Source: Paenibacillus sp. FSL R5-0766 (lineage in GTDB: Bacteria; Bacillota; Bacilli; Paenibacillales; Paenibacillaceae). Taken from it: 64,000 nt of DNA. The position numbers and the translations under genes are program-made. The stretch covers positions 6,076,001 through 6,140,000 of the forward strand of contig NZ_CP150227.1 of NCBI RefSeq assembly GCF_037971845.1, written 5' to 3'. Shown here piece after piece: positions 39,800-48,771 of the stretch (position 1 is its first letter; every line of letters begins with the position of its first letter). The notes beneath the pieces are model-generated. The model did not search any database. It saw only the letters and a list, made by a program, of their open reading frames with translations, and was not told where the DNA came from.

Positions 39800-40417
39800 T
39801 TATCCTCTCACCAGAGTATACGTAAGTGTGCTTTCGATGATTGCTGCAACAAGAAGCAAGATGACAACCCAGAAGGATGCCGTTAACGTCCTATTCATGA
39901 ATGCTCTCCACCGGGTACCCATCGTATTTCGCTTGTCACTTCCAAGTTGTGCAAGGCTTTTGATAACCAGACCACCAAACTTCAGTCCGAAGGCGCAAGC
40001 AATAATAATGACCGGAATCTCAATAATGCCATGCGGAAGTAAACCTTTAACCACAATATCATAGAAGCTTGCTCCATAATTCATCGTGGTGTGCACCACA
40101 AATCCAAGGACCATCCCATTGATCAGCAGGAAGATGACAGGCAGAATTCCGAAGAATATACCGGCATAGATGACAAGTACACTTTTGATGGCATTATTGA
40201 AAAAGATAAACAGGAAGAAGTTCCATTGCACATTGCCCCCCTGCTCCAGCCGTTCACTGACTTCACGTAAACCTCCGATTTGGTTCAACAACAGTTCTTC
40301 CAGTGGTCCTGTACTCACCCACCCTGCCCCTATTCCAACAGCAAACAAAACTACGGACCAGATTAATGCACTGCGGATGGAACCAAGATCTTTAAGAAAT
40401 GTACTGAATTTTAACAT
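39800..40417 (-). CDS. Stage II sporulation protein M family membrane protein
   Basis: 205 residues, five or so hydrophobic helices (about 18-38, 70-90, 95-115, 125-150, 180-200). The family signature KGLLPHGIIEIP lies near residue 123, with a preceding NGMVLGFVVH helix. SpoIIM itself is part of the DMP peptidoglycan machine used in engulfment. This gene is next to pdaB, unlike B. subtilis spoIIM, so it may be a paralogue with a different role. CAGGAGG lies seven bases before the ATG. It is divergent from pdaB over a 122-nt shared promoter region. Confidence 0.82.
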   Translation of the reverse strand: MLKFSTFLKDLGSIRSALIWSVVLFAVGIGAGWVSTGPLEELLLNQIGGLREVSERLEQGGNVQWNFFLFIFFNNAIKSVLVIYAGIFFGILPVIFLLINGMVLGFVVHTTMNYGASFYDIVVKGLLPHGIIEIPVIIIACAFGLKFGGLVIKSLAQLGSDKRNTMGTRWRAFMNRTLTASFWVVILLLVAAIIESTLTYTLVRG

Positions 40418-40483
40418 AATAACCTCCTGTAGAATCTAAAATGATGGACAAACAAGGTTCCGTTACGAATAACTGGAGAGTAC

Positions 40484-40516
40484 GAGCATACATTGGAGAG
40501 TAAACAAGCATTTCTT
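40484..40516 (+). promoter_or_regulatory. Possible sporulation (sigma-G-like) promoter of pdaB
   Basis: GCATA, an 18-nt spacer and CATTTCTTA resemble the sigma-G consensus (GHATR, N18, CATNNTA) imperfectly in the -10. In B. subtilis pdaB is under sporulation sigma control. A weak call. Confidence 0.3.
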
Positions 40517-40539
40517 ATGGGAGAGGGGCGCTTATTGAA

Positions 40540-41316
40540 ATGAACTCGTTCTATGTATTTAGCGGGAAAAAGATTAAACGGTACCTGATTGTCTTCGTTG
40601 CTGCCATCTTTGCGATCGGTATTATTTATCTGGAGCGTGGCAATGTCTCCGTATTCTCGGAGGAAGCACCATCGGCCGTCTACAGCGTTCCAACCGAGAA
40701 GAAGGTAATTGCACTTACCTTTGACATCAGCTGGGGAGATAAACGGACAGAGCCGATTCTGAAAGTTCTTCAGGAAAATAAAGTGCAGAAGGCAACCTTT
40801 TTCCTTTCGTCCCCCTGGAGCAAGACACACCCCGAAATTGTTACTGCCATCAAAGAGGCAGGATATGAAATTGGCAGCCATGGTCACAGACATGAGAACT
40901 ACAGCAGCCTGACTGAAGAAGAAATTCGCAAAGAAATTTCGACAGCTCATAGCATTTTAACCGATTTAACGGGAAAAGAACCGAAATTAATACGTCTGCC
41001 CAACGGGGACTTTGACAAGCGAGTGCTTCAGGTAGCCAATAGTCTGAATTATCAGGTTGTTCAGTGGGATACCGACTCTTTGGATTGGAAAAACCCTGGT
41101 GTACAGACCATAGTTGATCGCGTAGTAAGCAAAGCACATCCAGGGGACATCGTACTGCTGCATGCTAGCGATTCCTCTAAACAAACTCATGAAGCACTCC
41201 CTGTCATTATCGACAAATTAAAAAATCAGGGCTATGAATTCGTAACCGTGTCTGAGTTGCTTAACCATTCCAGTGTAGAAGGTAAGGAAGTTCGTGATCA
41301 AGCCAGCGGTCAATAA
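40540..41316 (+). CDS. pdaB: Polysaccharide deacetylase PdaB
   Basis: 258 residues. An N-terminal membrane anchor (YLIVFVAAIFAIGIIYL, about 15-31) precedes a NodB-homology domain. Catalytic motifs are seen in order: TFDISWGD (motif 1, Asp base and metal Asp), SHGHRHE (motif 2, metal His pair), RLPNGDFD (motif 3, where many deacetylases have RxPxG), DTDSLDW (motif 4) and LLHAS (motif 5). PdaB is needed to keep spores dormant after late sporulation, acting on spore peptidoglycan. The AGAGGGG site is about 11 nt before the ATG, rather far. It is convergent with kbaA and they share a terminator. Confidence 0.94.
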   Translation: MNSFYVFSGKKIKRYLIVFVAAIFAIGIIYLERGNVSVFSEEAPSAVYSVPTEKKVIALTFDISWGDKRTEPILKVLQENKVQKATFFLSSPWSKTHPEIVTAIKEAGYEIGSHGHRHENYSSLTEEEIRKEISTAHSILTDLTGKEPKLIRLPNGDFDKRVLQVANSLNYQVVQWDTDSLDWKNPGVQTIVDRVVSKAHPGDIVLLHASDSSKQTHEALPVIIDKLKNQGYEFVTVSELLNHSSVEGKEVRDQASGQ

Positions 41317-41362
41317 TTGGTAGATCGCTTGGGCTACAGCTCAAATACGAGTGTAAAAGTTG

Positions 41363-41390
41363 AAAAGAGCTAACCAGGTTAGCTCTTTTT
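41363..41390. terminator. Bidirectional terminator pdaB / kbaA
   Basis: A 12-bp perfect stem AAAAGAGCTAAC/GTTAGCTCTTTT with a 3-nt loop; it has a T-run on either strand and lies between convergent genes. Confidence 0.9.
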
Positions 41391-41414
41391 GGTATGTTTT
41401 TATGCAAAAGGATT

Positions 41415-42047
41415 TTATGCTCGGCTTTCTTTCAACTGTTCTGCCTTTCCACTTACACTCCCGTTCGTAGATACATCCACCAGCCTGTGCAATATCAGCA
41501 TTTGGTATGCATTACATAAGAGCAAGGGAACCACAATAAATATGGTTGCAGCATTCACATCAATACGTAATACGCCGATCGTCTCCACTATGGTGACGGC
41601 AATCATGAAAAAGAGTGTAGGTACAAGCGCGGAGATATGAGTGAGCTTTACTTTAACGTAAGCGGTAACAATTGCAGCTGCCAAAATAATGATACCTAAC
41701 ACAATATCCGATATGCGCTCCCGGTCTCCCCCAACAAACAGGCGTAAAAACATCACGTCAAGCAGGGCTAACACCGTTAGTACAATCTGCACGATCTGCC
41801 AACCGCGCTTTGGAAATACACCTTTACCCATATAATTCAATATCAGATATGCAAAGAAACCCATTTGTGAATAAACGCTGATCATAACCCCTGATCCAAA
41901 TAGGATCAAAAGATACAGAAGAAAATCATTCAATCCATTTGTTTTCTCCCCGTTCACCAGCATCATAATCAATCCTGTACCCAATGCTCCCGCGGCCCCA
42001 ATAAGCAAGGCTGTCCAAAACAGGAAAAACCATCTACGTAAATTCAA
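41415..42047 (-). CDS. kbaA: KinB-signalling pathway activator KbaA
   Basis: 210 residues, six or so transmembrane helices spread through residues 8-190, ending in a short hydrophilic tail (GSVSGKAEQLKESRA). In B. subtilis KbaA is needed for activation of the sporulation kinase KinB and so for entry into the phosphorelay. It starts with TTG at 42047, with GGGGGTGG eight bases before it. It is divergent from gerD, as part of the conserved cwlD-salA-gerD-kbaA-pdaB neighbourhood beside an rRNA operon. Confidence 0.9.
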   Translation of the reverse strand: MNLRRWFFLFWTALLIGAAGALGTGLIMMLVNGEKTNGLNDFLLYLLILFGSGVMISVYSQMGFFAYLILNYMGKGVFPKRGWQIVQIVLTVLALLDVMFLRLFVGGDRERISDIVLGIIILAAAIVTAYVKVKLTHISALVPTLFFMIAVTIVETIGVLRIDVNAATIFIVVPLLLCNAYQMLILHRLVDVSTNGSVSGKAEQLKESRA

Positions 42048-42172
42048 AAGTTTTCCACCCCCGAGTGTTTATTTTACCAACCTTCTCAGCAAAAAACCAT
42101 CATTGCTCAACATATTTCCCCCTTTCCCATCACATACTACATCCAGTATCTAATCAAGGAGGGATTGTACAC

Positions 42173-42931
42173 ATGAAACGGCCTTTGTGGCAGCTATGCT
42201 GTGTCGTACTGGGGCTATCCGTCATGCTTGCCGGCTGCGGTTCAGATCAGAGTTCTTCGCCTCCTCAGGGCAGTTATAAAGAGATGAAAACAATGGTTGT
42301 AGATATTTTGAAAAGTGACGAAGGCAAGAAAGCGGTGGAGGAAGCTCTTACAGGTCAAAGCTCATCCAGCAGTGAAGGCGGCGGTTCAGAAGAAGGTGGT
42401 GGCGGATCGGGTGGTGGTTCGGGAACCATTGGTATGAAAATGTTAATGCCTGTGCAATCTTCGGAACAAATACGTATTGCAGTAAAAGACACCATCACAG
42501 CTCCCGAATACCAGAAGGAATTCGAGAAGATCATGACAGATCCACAGTTTGCTGGGGAGTTCGCCAAAGTGATTAACGCTCAAAGCAAACAACTTCATAT
42601 GCAGTTGATTAAAGATCCCACATATCAAAAATCTGTTGGAGACATCATGAAGTCACCTGAAGTATCCAAGATGTTCATGGATATGACCAAGACTCCGGAT
42701 TACCGTAAACAGACGATGACTGTCATGCAAGAAGTGATGCAAAACCCGTTGTTCCGTATGGAAGTACTCACTTTGCTCAAGAAGGTAGTACAGGACGAAT
42801 TGCAACCCAAAGTGGAAAGTGGCGGAAAACAGGGGGAAGAGCAAGGCGGACAGCAAGAGGGTCAGGGCGAAGGTGGTAGTGATGGCGGCGATGGTGGAAG
42901 TGGAGATTCTGGCAACGGTGGAGGTTCATAA
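42173..42931 (+). CDS. gerD: Spore germination lipoprotein GerD
   Basis: 252 residues from ATG 42173 (AAGGAGGG nine bases upstream; the longer frame is unsupported). A lipoprotein signal peptide with lipobox LAGC puts the lipid-modified Cys near residue 22. The helical core with short repeats (YQKEFEKIMTDPQFAGEFAK, TYQKSVGDIMKSPEVSKMF) is the GerD fold, which makes a trimeric helical rope. GerD clusters germinant receptors in the spore inner membrane. Two unusual features: a Gly/Ser/Glu-rich insert after residue 62 and a C-terminal Gly/Gln/Asp/Ser tail of about 40 residues (EEQGGQQEGQGEGGSDGG), making it longer than B. subtilis GerD. Confidence 0.93.
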   Translation: MKRPLWQLCCVVLGLSVMLAGCGSDQSSSPPQGSYKEMKTMVVDILKSDEGKKAVEEALTGQSSSSSEGGGSEEGGGGSGGGSGTIGMKMLMPVQSSEQIRIAVKDTITAPEYQKEFEKIMTDPQFAGEFAKVINAQSKQLHMQLIKDPTYQKSVGDIMKSPEVSKMFMDMTKTPDYRKQTMTVMQEVMQNPLFRMEVLTLLKKVVQDELQPKVESGGKQGEEQGGQQEGQGEGGSDGGDGGSGDSGNGGGS

Positions 42932-42961
42932 ACAGTAGATGTTGGTATATCACAGAAACTG

Positions 42962-42993
42962 AAAAGCCTGCATCCGAATGGACGCAGGCTTTA
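42962..42993. terminator. Bidirectional terminator gerD / salA
   Basis: AAAGCCTGC with GCAGGCTTT, a 12-nt loop and A/T-rich sides on both strands. It lies between convergent genes. Confidence 0.8.
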
Positions 42994-43017
42994 TTTGTAT
43001 TTATAACACTCATACCA

Positions 43018-44118
43018 TTAGAATTTGGATTCAATGGACCTGGCCACTTCATCGTAGATAGCCCCTATACGGGAATCTGCTTTGTATACCGAAGGTGAGA
43101 AATCAGGCTCGGAAGGATGATTATCCGGTGTACCTAATGGAATCTGGGCAAGCAAGCTTGTATGCAGACTTTCCGCAAGTCTTCCCCCGCCTCCACGACC
43201 AAAGACATAATCCTTCTCTCCGCAACTGCCACACTCATAATAAGCCATATTCTCAACCACACCAAGTAACTCATGATCGGTCTGAATGGCCATCGCACCC
43301 GCACGTGCTGCGACAAAAGCTGCTGTTGCATGCGGCGTGGTAACGATGATTTCCTTGCTCTGTGGCAACATCTGATGCACATCCAAAGCAACATCTCCCG
43401 TACCTGGTGGCAAATCCAGTAATATATAATCCAATTCGCCCCACTGGACATCCGTAAAAAATTGACGCAGCATCCGACCTAGCATGGGTCCACGCCAAAT
43501 TACCGGGTTGTTCTCCCGAATAAAGAAGCCCATCGACATGACTTTGACGCCAAAACGTTCAACTGGTTGAATAACGCCATCTTCAACGACCGGATATTCT
43601 TCAATCCCCATCATGTCGGGTACACTGAAGCCATAGATATCCGCATCAATTAAGCCCACTTTTTTGCCTTGACGTGCCAAAGCTGCAGCGAGATTAACGG
43701 TTACCGTTGATTTACCAACGCCACCTTTACCACTGGCCACAGCAATAAAACGAACACCTGATTCAGGACTTAACAATTCATGTCCATCCAGACCCGCTGC
43801 GTGACCTTTTACGAGCACTTCGTCCCGATCTGGCTCATTATCGGGTTGTCCCATATTCAGGCTCTCACGATCATGCTCAGAAGCCGCACGTACACGAATA
43901 TGTACATCCTTCAGTCCGTGCTGAGACAACAGATTACGCGTTGCATCACTCAAGGCCGTTGTATCCTCAGGTCGATTTTCAAGTGTCACTATGGTCAGAG
44001 CCACATGATTTTCTTTCACCATAATATCTCGAACCCATTCCAGTTCGGTCAGACTTACTCCCAATTGTGGTTCTTGTAATGGCTGTAATAGTTCAAGTAT
44101 CTGTTCTTTTGATAACAT
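43018..44118 (-). CDS. salA: Mrp/ApbC-family P-loop ATPase (SalA)
   Basis: 366 residues. An N-terminal MIP18-like domain (about 1-90) is followed by a deviant Walker A GKGGVGKST (near residue 130), a Walker A' DADIYGFSVP and Walker B LLDLPPGTGD. A CxxC (CGSCG near 300) matches the Fe-S carrier signature. Family members carry Fe-S clusters; B. subtilis SalA (YbaL) also represses scoC and so raises exoprotease expression. Its place between cwlD and gerD matches salA. Whether Fe-S transfer or regulation is the main role cannot be told from sequence. Confidence 0.92.
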   Translation of the reverse strand: MLSKEQILELLQPLQEPQLGVSLTELEWVRDIMVKENHVALTIVTLENRPEDTTALSDATRNLLSQHGLKDVHIRVRAASEHDRESLNMGQPDNEPDRDEVLVKGHAAGLDGHELLSPESGVRFIAVASGKGGVGKSTVTVNLAAALARQGKKVGLIDADIYGFSVPDMMGIEEYPVVEDGVIQPVERFGVKVMSMGFFIRENNPVIWRGPMLGRMLRQFFTDVQWGELDYILLDLPPGTGDVALDVHQMLPQSKEIIVTTPHATAAFVAARAGAMAIQTDHELLGVVENMAYYECGSCGEKDYVFGRGGGGRLAESLHTSLLAQIPLGTPDNHPSEPDFSPSVYKADSRIGAIYDEVARSIESKF

Positions 44119-44197
44119 CAGACAGCACCTCAGCTTTATCTATTGGCATGTAATTAGGTATGCTGATCCAATTATATCATTACCTTTCTTGTTCTGA

Positions 44198-44953
44198 CTA
44201 ACTTTTAGGCCGTTCTCCTGAGGAATATCTGAGAATTCCATTATAGATCGAAGCAGCTACCTTGCGTTGATAAGCTTCGTCGGCAAGCATACGTGCCTCT
44301 TCCGGGTGAGAAAGGAAACCCACTTCTACCAGCGCTGAAGGGATCTTCAGAGCCTGTAACAGATAAACCGTATTCACCGTTTTGGCGATTCGATCTGTAT
44401 TCTCCAGATTACGAACCATCTCTTGTTGAAGCAGATTAGCCAAACCTTCGTTATCCGGATGATTAGTTGTATAGAAAACCTGCGCTCCACTCCATCGGTT
44501 GGATGGGACACTGTTCATGTGAATGCTAATAAAGAGATCTGCTTGCTTATCCTCTATCCGCCGTACTCTTTGTTTCAGATCTTCCGTCTTACGTTTGGAA
44601 TACCCCTTCGTGTCCGATTCGGCCAAATCCGTGTCTATTTCTCGTGTCATCACCACTAAGGCCCCTGCCTGTTGCAAATAATCTCTCACATACAGGGCGA
44701 TAGACAGATTGATATCTTTTTCAATAACCCCCTGTTTACTCACCGCTCCTCCATCTGGACCTCCGTGTCCTGCATCAATGGCAATGACTTTACCTGCCAT
44801 CGGCAAACTCCAATAACCTGACGTCTTAGCGGAAGGCAGTTCATAGGACATTACCGCCACTAACATGGCCAGTAGACAGAGACTCAGCATGACCCTTTTG
44901 ATTGTTTTTAACCTAATCCAGACTACAAAGTGTTTCCCCATATTTTTACGCAT
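44198..44953 (-). CDS. cwlD: Spore cortex N-acetylmuramoyl-L-alanine amidase CwlD
   Basis: 251 residues from ATG 44953 with GAGGTGG eight bases upstream. An N-terminal membrane anchor or signal (about 20-35, VMLSLCLLAMLVAVMS) precedes an Amidase_3 zinc domain: IDAGHGGPDGG (first Zn His), KDINLSIA (Zn Glu region), SIHMNS (Zn His) and VEVGFLSH (catalytic Glu). CwlD removes peptide side chains so that muramic-delta-lactam can form in the spore cortex, the mark read by germination lytic enzymes. It is 79 nt upstream of salA on the same strand. Confidence 0.95.
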   Translation of the reverse strand: MRKNMGKHFVVWIRLKTIKRVMLSLCLLAMLVAVMSYELPSAKTSGYWSLPMAGKVIAIDAGHGGPDGGAVSKQGVIEKDINLSIALYVRDYLQQAGALVVMTREIDTDLAESDTKGYSKRKTEDLKQRVRRIEDKQADLFISIHMNSVPSNRWSGAQVFYTTNHPDNEGLANLLQQEMVRNLENTDRIAKTVNTVYLLQALKIPSALVEVGFLSHPEEARMLADEAYQRKVAASIYNGILRYSSGERPKS

Positions 44954-45022
44954 AAAAAAAACCACCTCGTCCCTATAAATGACTCTAATCATCTATATGG
45001 GACAAGATGGGCAAATATACCG

Positions 45023-46192
45023 CTAGGACCGGACTTGCTCCGCCATTCCTTCAATCAGCACCTCAGCTACCTCAGGACGTGTAAATTCAGGTGGAGGGCA
45101 CTGGCCGTCACGGAGCAGCCCGCGTACTTTGGTGCCGGAAAGCGCCATATGATGTTCTTTATCATGTGGGCAAGTTTTGCTGGATGCCATATTTCCACAT
45201 TTGGTACAGAAGAAACTATGTTCGAAGAACAACGGAGTGATCCCCAGTTCCTCTGCTGTAAAGTTCGTAAAGATCTCCTGTGCTTCATATGTTCCATAAT
45301 AATCACCAACACCCGCATGGTCACGACCAACAATAAAGTGGGTACATCCGTAATTTTTGCGAACCATTGCATGAAAAATAGCTTCACGTGGACCAGCATA
45401 CCGCATCGCTGCGGGGAACACACCAAGGAACGCACGATCAGCCGGGTAATAGTTCTCCAGTAATACCAGATAACTCTTCATCCGAACATCTGCGGGAACA
45501 TCGTCCGACTTTGTCTCTCCAACAAGCGGATTCAGGAAGAGTGCGTCGACAATCTCCATAGCGCTCTTCTGAATGTACTCATGAGCCCGATGGACCGGAT
45601 TACGTGTCTGAAAACCAACTACCGTCTTCCAACCCTTCTGCTGAAAAATCTTCCGGGTATCTGCAGGATCATAATAGAATTCTTCGAATTTCGAAGGTTT
45701 GGGACGATTCAACACTTGGATTGGACCACCTACGTATGTTGCAGGACGCTCCAACAGTTTTTTAACACCCGGGTGCTCGGGATCATCTGTTTTGAATACA
45801 CGCCGGGCTTCTTCACCCTGATCCACCTGGTATATACTTTGGACTTCGAGCAATCCATAAGTGACTCCATCTTGATCACCAACAAGTTTCACACGTTCAC
45901 CAATCTGGAGGGATGCCGCTTGTTTATCGTCAACAGCAAGTGTAATCGGTATACTCCAGACTGTTCCATCGGCGAGACGCATGCGAGACACCACCGAGAG
46001 GTAATCTTCCTCATTCAAGAAACCTTCTAATGGTGAGAACGCACCCACACCAATCAGATCCAAATCTGATATCGTCCAGGTATTAATAAGCAAAGAGGAT
46101 AAGTTTTTACTGTCTTGCAACAACTGCTCCCGTTCTTCTCCTTGTACGATACGCTGAACCAGCGTACCTCCATGAGGCAGAATCGATGTCAT
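45023..46192 (-). CDS. sat: Sulfate adenylyltransferase (ATP sulfurylase)
   Basis: 389 residues, the single-subunit Sat type. It makes adenosine 5'-phosphosulfate (APS) from ATP and sulfate. Motifs: the PUA-like N-terminal part, [13 protein letters not shown] (catalytic HxxH loop, near residue 195), [13 protein letters not shown] (near 270) and a [15 protein letters not shown]ys pair near the C-terminus. An AAGGAGC site lies seven bases before the ATG. It lies 23 nt after cysH on the same strand, forming a two-gene sulfate activation/reduction unit. Confidence 0.96.
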   Translation of the reverse strand: MTSILPHGGTLVQRIVQGEEREQLLQDSKNLSSLLINTWTISDLDLIGVGAFSPLEGFLNEEDYLSVVSRMRLADGTVWSIPITLAVDDKQAASLQIGERVKLVGDQDGVTYGLLEVQSIYQVDQGEEARRVFKTDDPEHPGVKKLLERPATYVGGPIQVLNRPKPSKFEEFYYDPADTRKIFQQKGWKTVVGFQTRNPVHRAHEYIQKSAMEIVDALFLNPLVGETKSDDVPADVRMKSYLVLLENYYPADRAFLGVFPAAMRYAGPREAIFHAMVRKNYGCTHFIVGRDHAGVGDYYGTYEAQEIFTNFTAEELGITPLFFEHSFFCTKCGNMASSKTCPHDKEHHMALSGTKVRGLLRDGQCPPPEFTRPEVAEVLIEGMAEQVRS

Positions 46193-46215
46193 CTTGTCAG
46201 CTCCTTGTATATCTA

Positions 46216-46908
46216 TTATTTATGAAGGCCACATTCCGTTTTATCATTACCAGACCAGCGTCCGGCACGTGGGTCCTCTCCAGGCATAACTTGACGTGTG
46301 CAATGCTCACAACCAATACTTGGGTAGTTCTGATCATGAAGAGGGTTATATACAACGTTATTGTCACGAATATATTGCCATACATCCTCAGTCGTCCAGT
46401 GCGCAATCGGATTAAACTTCATCAGGCCAAATTTGGAATCATATTCAACCTTCTTCGAGTTTGCACGAGTTGGTGCTTGATCTCTACGAATACCTGTAAT
46501 CCATGCATCGTACTGAGAAAGAATACGTGTTAACGGTTCGACTTTGCGAATGTTACAGCACCCATTGGGATCAGACTTCCACAACTCTTCACCGTGTTGA
46601 GCTGCCTGCTCTTTCGGAGTAATCTTAGGTGACACGCGTACAAATTCAAGGTTGTAGTTCTCCTGCATCTTATCACGTGTTTCGTATGTTTCTTTAAAGT
46701 GAAAATCTGTATCCAGATAAAAAATGTCTGTGGATGGGCTGATCTTCTGCAACATATCTACAAGTACAACATCTTCTGCACCAAAGCTACATGCAAAAGT
46801 GATATTTGGGAATGTTTCAATAGCATACCGAATAATATCCTCTGGACTGGCATGTTCCAGTTCCTCTGCCTTTGCCCGTGCCAATTCTTCTTTCTCCAAC
46901 AAGTTCAT
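46216..46908 (-). CDS. cysH: Assimilatory APS/PAPS reductase CysH
   Basis: 230 residues from ATG 46908 with GGGGGA nine bases upstream, close to the 233 of B. subtilis; the longer frames are unsupported. A PP-loop domain ([13 protein letters not shown] near residue 40) is followed by [10 protein letters not shown] (near 120) and CEHCTRQV (near 200), giving the CC...CxxC set that binds a 4Fe-4S cluster. This is typical of enzymes using APS. The C-terminal ECGLH carries the redox-active Cys. It reduces APS to sulfite with thioredoxin. It is transcribed with sat from the strong promoter upstream. Confidence 0.95.
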   Translation of the reverse strand: MNLLEKEELARAKAEELEHASPEDIIRYAIETFPNITFACSFGAEDVVLVDMLQKISPSTDIFYLDTDFHFKETYETRDKMQENYNLEFVRVSPKITPKEQAAQHGEELWKSDPNGCCNIRKVEPLTRILSQYDAWITGIRRDQAPTRANSKKVEYDSKFGLMKFNPIAHWTTEDVWQYIRDNNVVYNPLHDQNYPSIGCEHCTRQVMPGEDPRAGRWSGNDKTECGLHK

Positions 46909-46975
46909 CTGTGAATTTCCCCCATTCTGCATTTCAACACACCTAAAGCCGACTAATCTAATATGAATTATGTTT

Positions 46976-47003
46976 AGTATAAATCTTTCATTGGGGATGT
47001 CAA
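46976..47003 (-). promoter_or_regulatory. cysH-sat promoter
   Basis: Minus-strand TTGACA (46998-47003), a 16-nt spacer and TATACT (46976-46981), a strong sigma-A promoter about 70 nt before the cysH ATG. The leader carries ATAATTCATATTAG, possibly an operator for a sulfur regulator; this is not proven. Confidence 0.8.
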
Positions 47004-47681
47004 TGCCTGCCATATGGTAAAATAAATCAGTTTTTGACCATTTTGATCGTTGCTCTCATACAATAATTTGGTTCAATTTATCCATTTCTCTGTTAACGAT
47101 ATAAAAACAATGCTGTTGGCTCAGATCATTAGGCAGGTATAAAAACATCTCATGGCCTGTGAAACCTTTGCTGCTGCTGGGTTTGGACAGTTCATGTCGC
47201 AAAGAGCATCATCAAAAATTCACTGCCCGATTGAAAATGAAGGACAAAAAGAAGCAGTTTTAAGAGGATCAGCGTTGCGACATTTAGCGGTTGATATGTA
47301 AGGGACTTTTATCGTTTCCATAAGAAATACTGATATGGATTGCAATAAAGATTTAAGCGCAAAAAACAGTAAACCGAGTGCATTCAAGAAATCCGGCGTG
47401 AGCTCTAATCGATGATTTTATAGGAGCTGTTATAAAATGTGTGGTGAGCGATAGGTAAGAGCGTAAGAGCAAATCCAATGATCTATGCGATTAGAGAGGT
47501 TCAGTATGCTGTAGATGTTTATTACGTACATATTATAGGACTGTATTGAGGGACATTAAGAGAACATTGAAAAGGTAAAGGTAATGAAGGAAAAATGCAC
47601 AAGCATGGGGAAAGACATCAGAGGTATGAGAGCTATCGTACAAACTAATATAATAAATGGCGGAATGGTCATGAATATATA
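47004..47681. other. Intergenic region without recognised content
   Basis: About 680 nt between the cysH promoter and the rpsI terminator. All frames are broken by stops. I see no tRNA, no T-box or SAM-type leader, no clear promoter pair and no repeat. B. subtilis has ybaJ-ybaK in the equivalent gap; no trace of them can be read here. Confidence 0.6.
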
Positions 47682-47712
47682 AAAAAGCCTTTGACCGAGG
47701 CCAAAGGCTTTT
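47682..47712 (-). terminator. Terminator of rplM-rpsI
   Basis: AAAAGCCTTTG pairs with CAAAGGCTTTT around a 7-nt loop, followed by TTTTTTA on the minus strand, five bases beyond the rpsI stop. Confidence 0.92.
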
Positions 47713-47716
47713 AATA

Positions 47717-48109
47717 TTAACGTTTGGAGAACTGAGGTGCGCGACGAGCCGCTTTAAGACCGTATTTTTTACGCTCTTTCATACGTGGGTCACGAGTCAA
47801 GAATCCTGCTTTTTTCAGGGATGCACGGTATTCCGGATCTGCTTTGAGCAGAGCGCGGGAGATACCATGACGGATAGCGCCGGCTTGACCGGAGATTCCG
47901 CCACCATGAGCAATAACAAGAACGTCATAGTTGTTGAGCGTTTCTGTCAAGTTCAGTGGTTGTTTTACGATCAGTTTGAGTGTTTCCAAACCGAAGTATT
48001 CATTAATATCACGTTTATTGATGACAATGCGTCCTTCACCCGGTACAAGGCGAACACGTGCTACCGAATGTTTACGACGACCTGTCCCATAGTATTGTAC
48101 TTGTGCCAT
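47717..48109 (-). CDS. rpsI: 30S ribosomal protein uS9
   Basis: 130 residues, full length. The N-terminus [20 protein letters not shown] and the universally conserved C-terminal SKR, whose tail reaches the P-site tRNA, are both present. It lies 19 nt downstream of rplM, in the standard two-gene L13-S9 unit, with a GGAGGACAG site before the ATG. Confidence 0.98.
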   Translation of the reverse strand: MAQVQYYGTGRRKHSVARVRLVPGEGRIVINKRDINEYFGLETLKLIVKQPLNLTETLNNYDVLVIAHGGGISGQAGAIRHGISRALLKADPEYRASLKKAGFLTRDPRMKERKKYGLKAARRAPQFSKR

Positions 48110-48128
48110 GAAACTGTCCTCCTTTTAA

Positions 48129-48566
48129 TTAACCGCGAAGTTCGTAAACTTCTGGTTTTTGTGCTGCATGTGGATGCTCAGTGCCTCTGTACGCTTTAAG
48201 TCTCAACTTCATTTTCTCGCCCATGCGAGTTTTAGGAAGCATACCGCGAACAGCCAGTTCCAACATACGCTCAGGTTTGTTTTTAACCATCTCTTCAGCT
48301 GTAGTTACTTTCAAACCACCTGGGTGCATTGAGTGACGGTAGTATTTTTTACCTTGCATTTTCTTACCAGTCAATACGATTTTCTCAGCATTGATGATAA
48401 CAACGAAATCGCCAGTGTCCACATGTGGAGTGAATTGTGGCTTGTGTTTGCCGCGAATCAAAGCTGCTGCTTCGCTCGCCAAACGTCCGAGGGTTTTGCC
48501 TTCAGCATCAATGATGTGCCATTGGCGCTCAACTTCGTTAGGCTTCGCCATGTACGTAGTACGCAT
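48129..48566 (-). CDS. rplM: 50S ribosomal protein uL13
   Basis: 145 residues, the usual bacterial length. Motifs: [12 protein letters not shown] near the N-terminus, [12 protein letters not shown] and the C-terminal [13 protein letters not shown]. uL13 is an early assembly protein of the large subunit. AAGGAGGA lies eight bases before the ATG. First gene of its transcript, behind a good promoter. Confidence 0.98.
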   Translation of the reverse strand: MRTTYMAKPNEVERQWHIIDAEGKTLGRLASEAAALIRGKHKPQFTPHVDTGDFVVIINAEKIVLTGKKMQGKKYYRHSMHPGGLKVTTAEEMVKNKPERMLELAVRGMLPKTRMGEKMKLRLKAYRGTEHPHAAQKPEVYELRG

Positions 48567-48713
48567 GAAAAGTTCCTCCTTAAAATGTTCAAAATCATCA
48601 TTTTCATTTATCTTCGTTCGTTAAGTTATAACTTTAGGTGTTGATGGATTGTAAATTTGATGTGAACCTCTTAATTGGGGCTGTGGGAAAGCCATTAAGA
48701 AAACACAACTTTT

Positions 48714-48742
48714 ATATTACATGATAGGCGATTAAATCGCAA
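48714..48742 (-). promoter_or_regulatory. rplM-rpsI promoter
   Basis: Minus-strand TTGCGA (48737-48742), a 17-nt spacer, TAATAT (48714-48719). It leaves a leader of about 140 nt before rplM, which could house L13 autoregulation; no known leader motif was recognised. Confidence 0.75.
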
Positions 48743-48771
48743 GTGTTAATTAAGCTTTTCACTCACCAAAT

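Noticed and set aside
40411..40950. 179-codon minus-strand frame overlapping pdaB
   Set aside because: pdaB on the plus strand has all five deacetylase motifs; this frame has none and no ribosome site.
44954..44992. Upstream starts for cwlD, truA, cysH, cdaR, sigW and ppc
   Set aside because: In each case the shorter start has a well-spaced Shine-Dalgarno site and gives the family length.
47004..47681. T-box, SAM or other riboswitch before cysH, and ybaJ/ybaK remnants
   Set aside because: None of the conserved core strings (T-box AGGGTGGNACCGCG, SAM-I core) and no residual protein frame are present.
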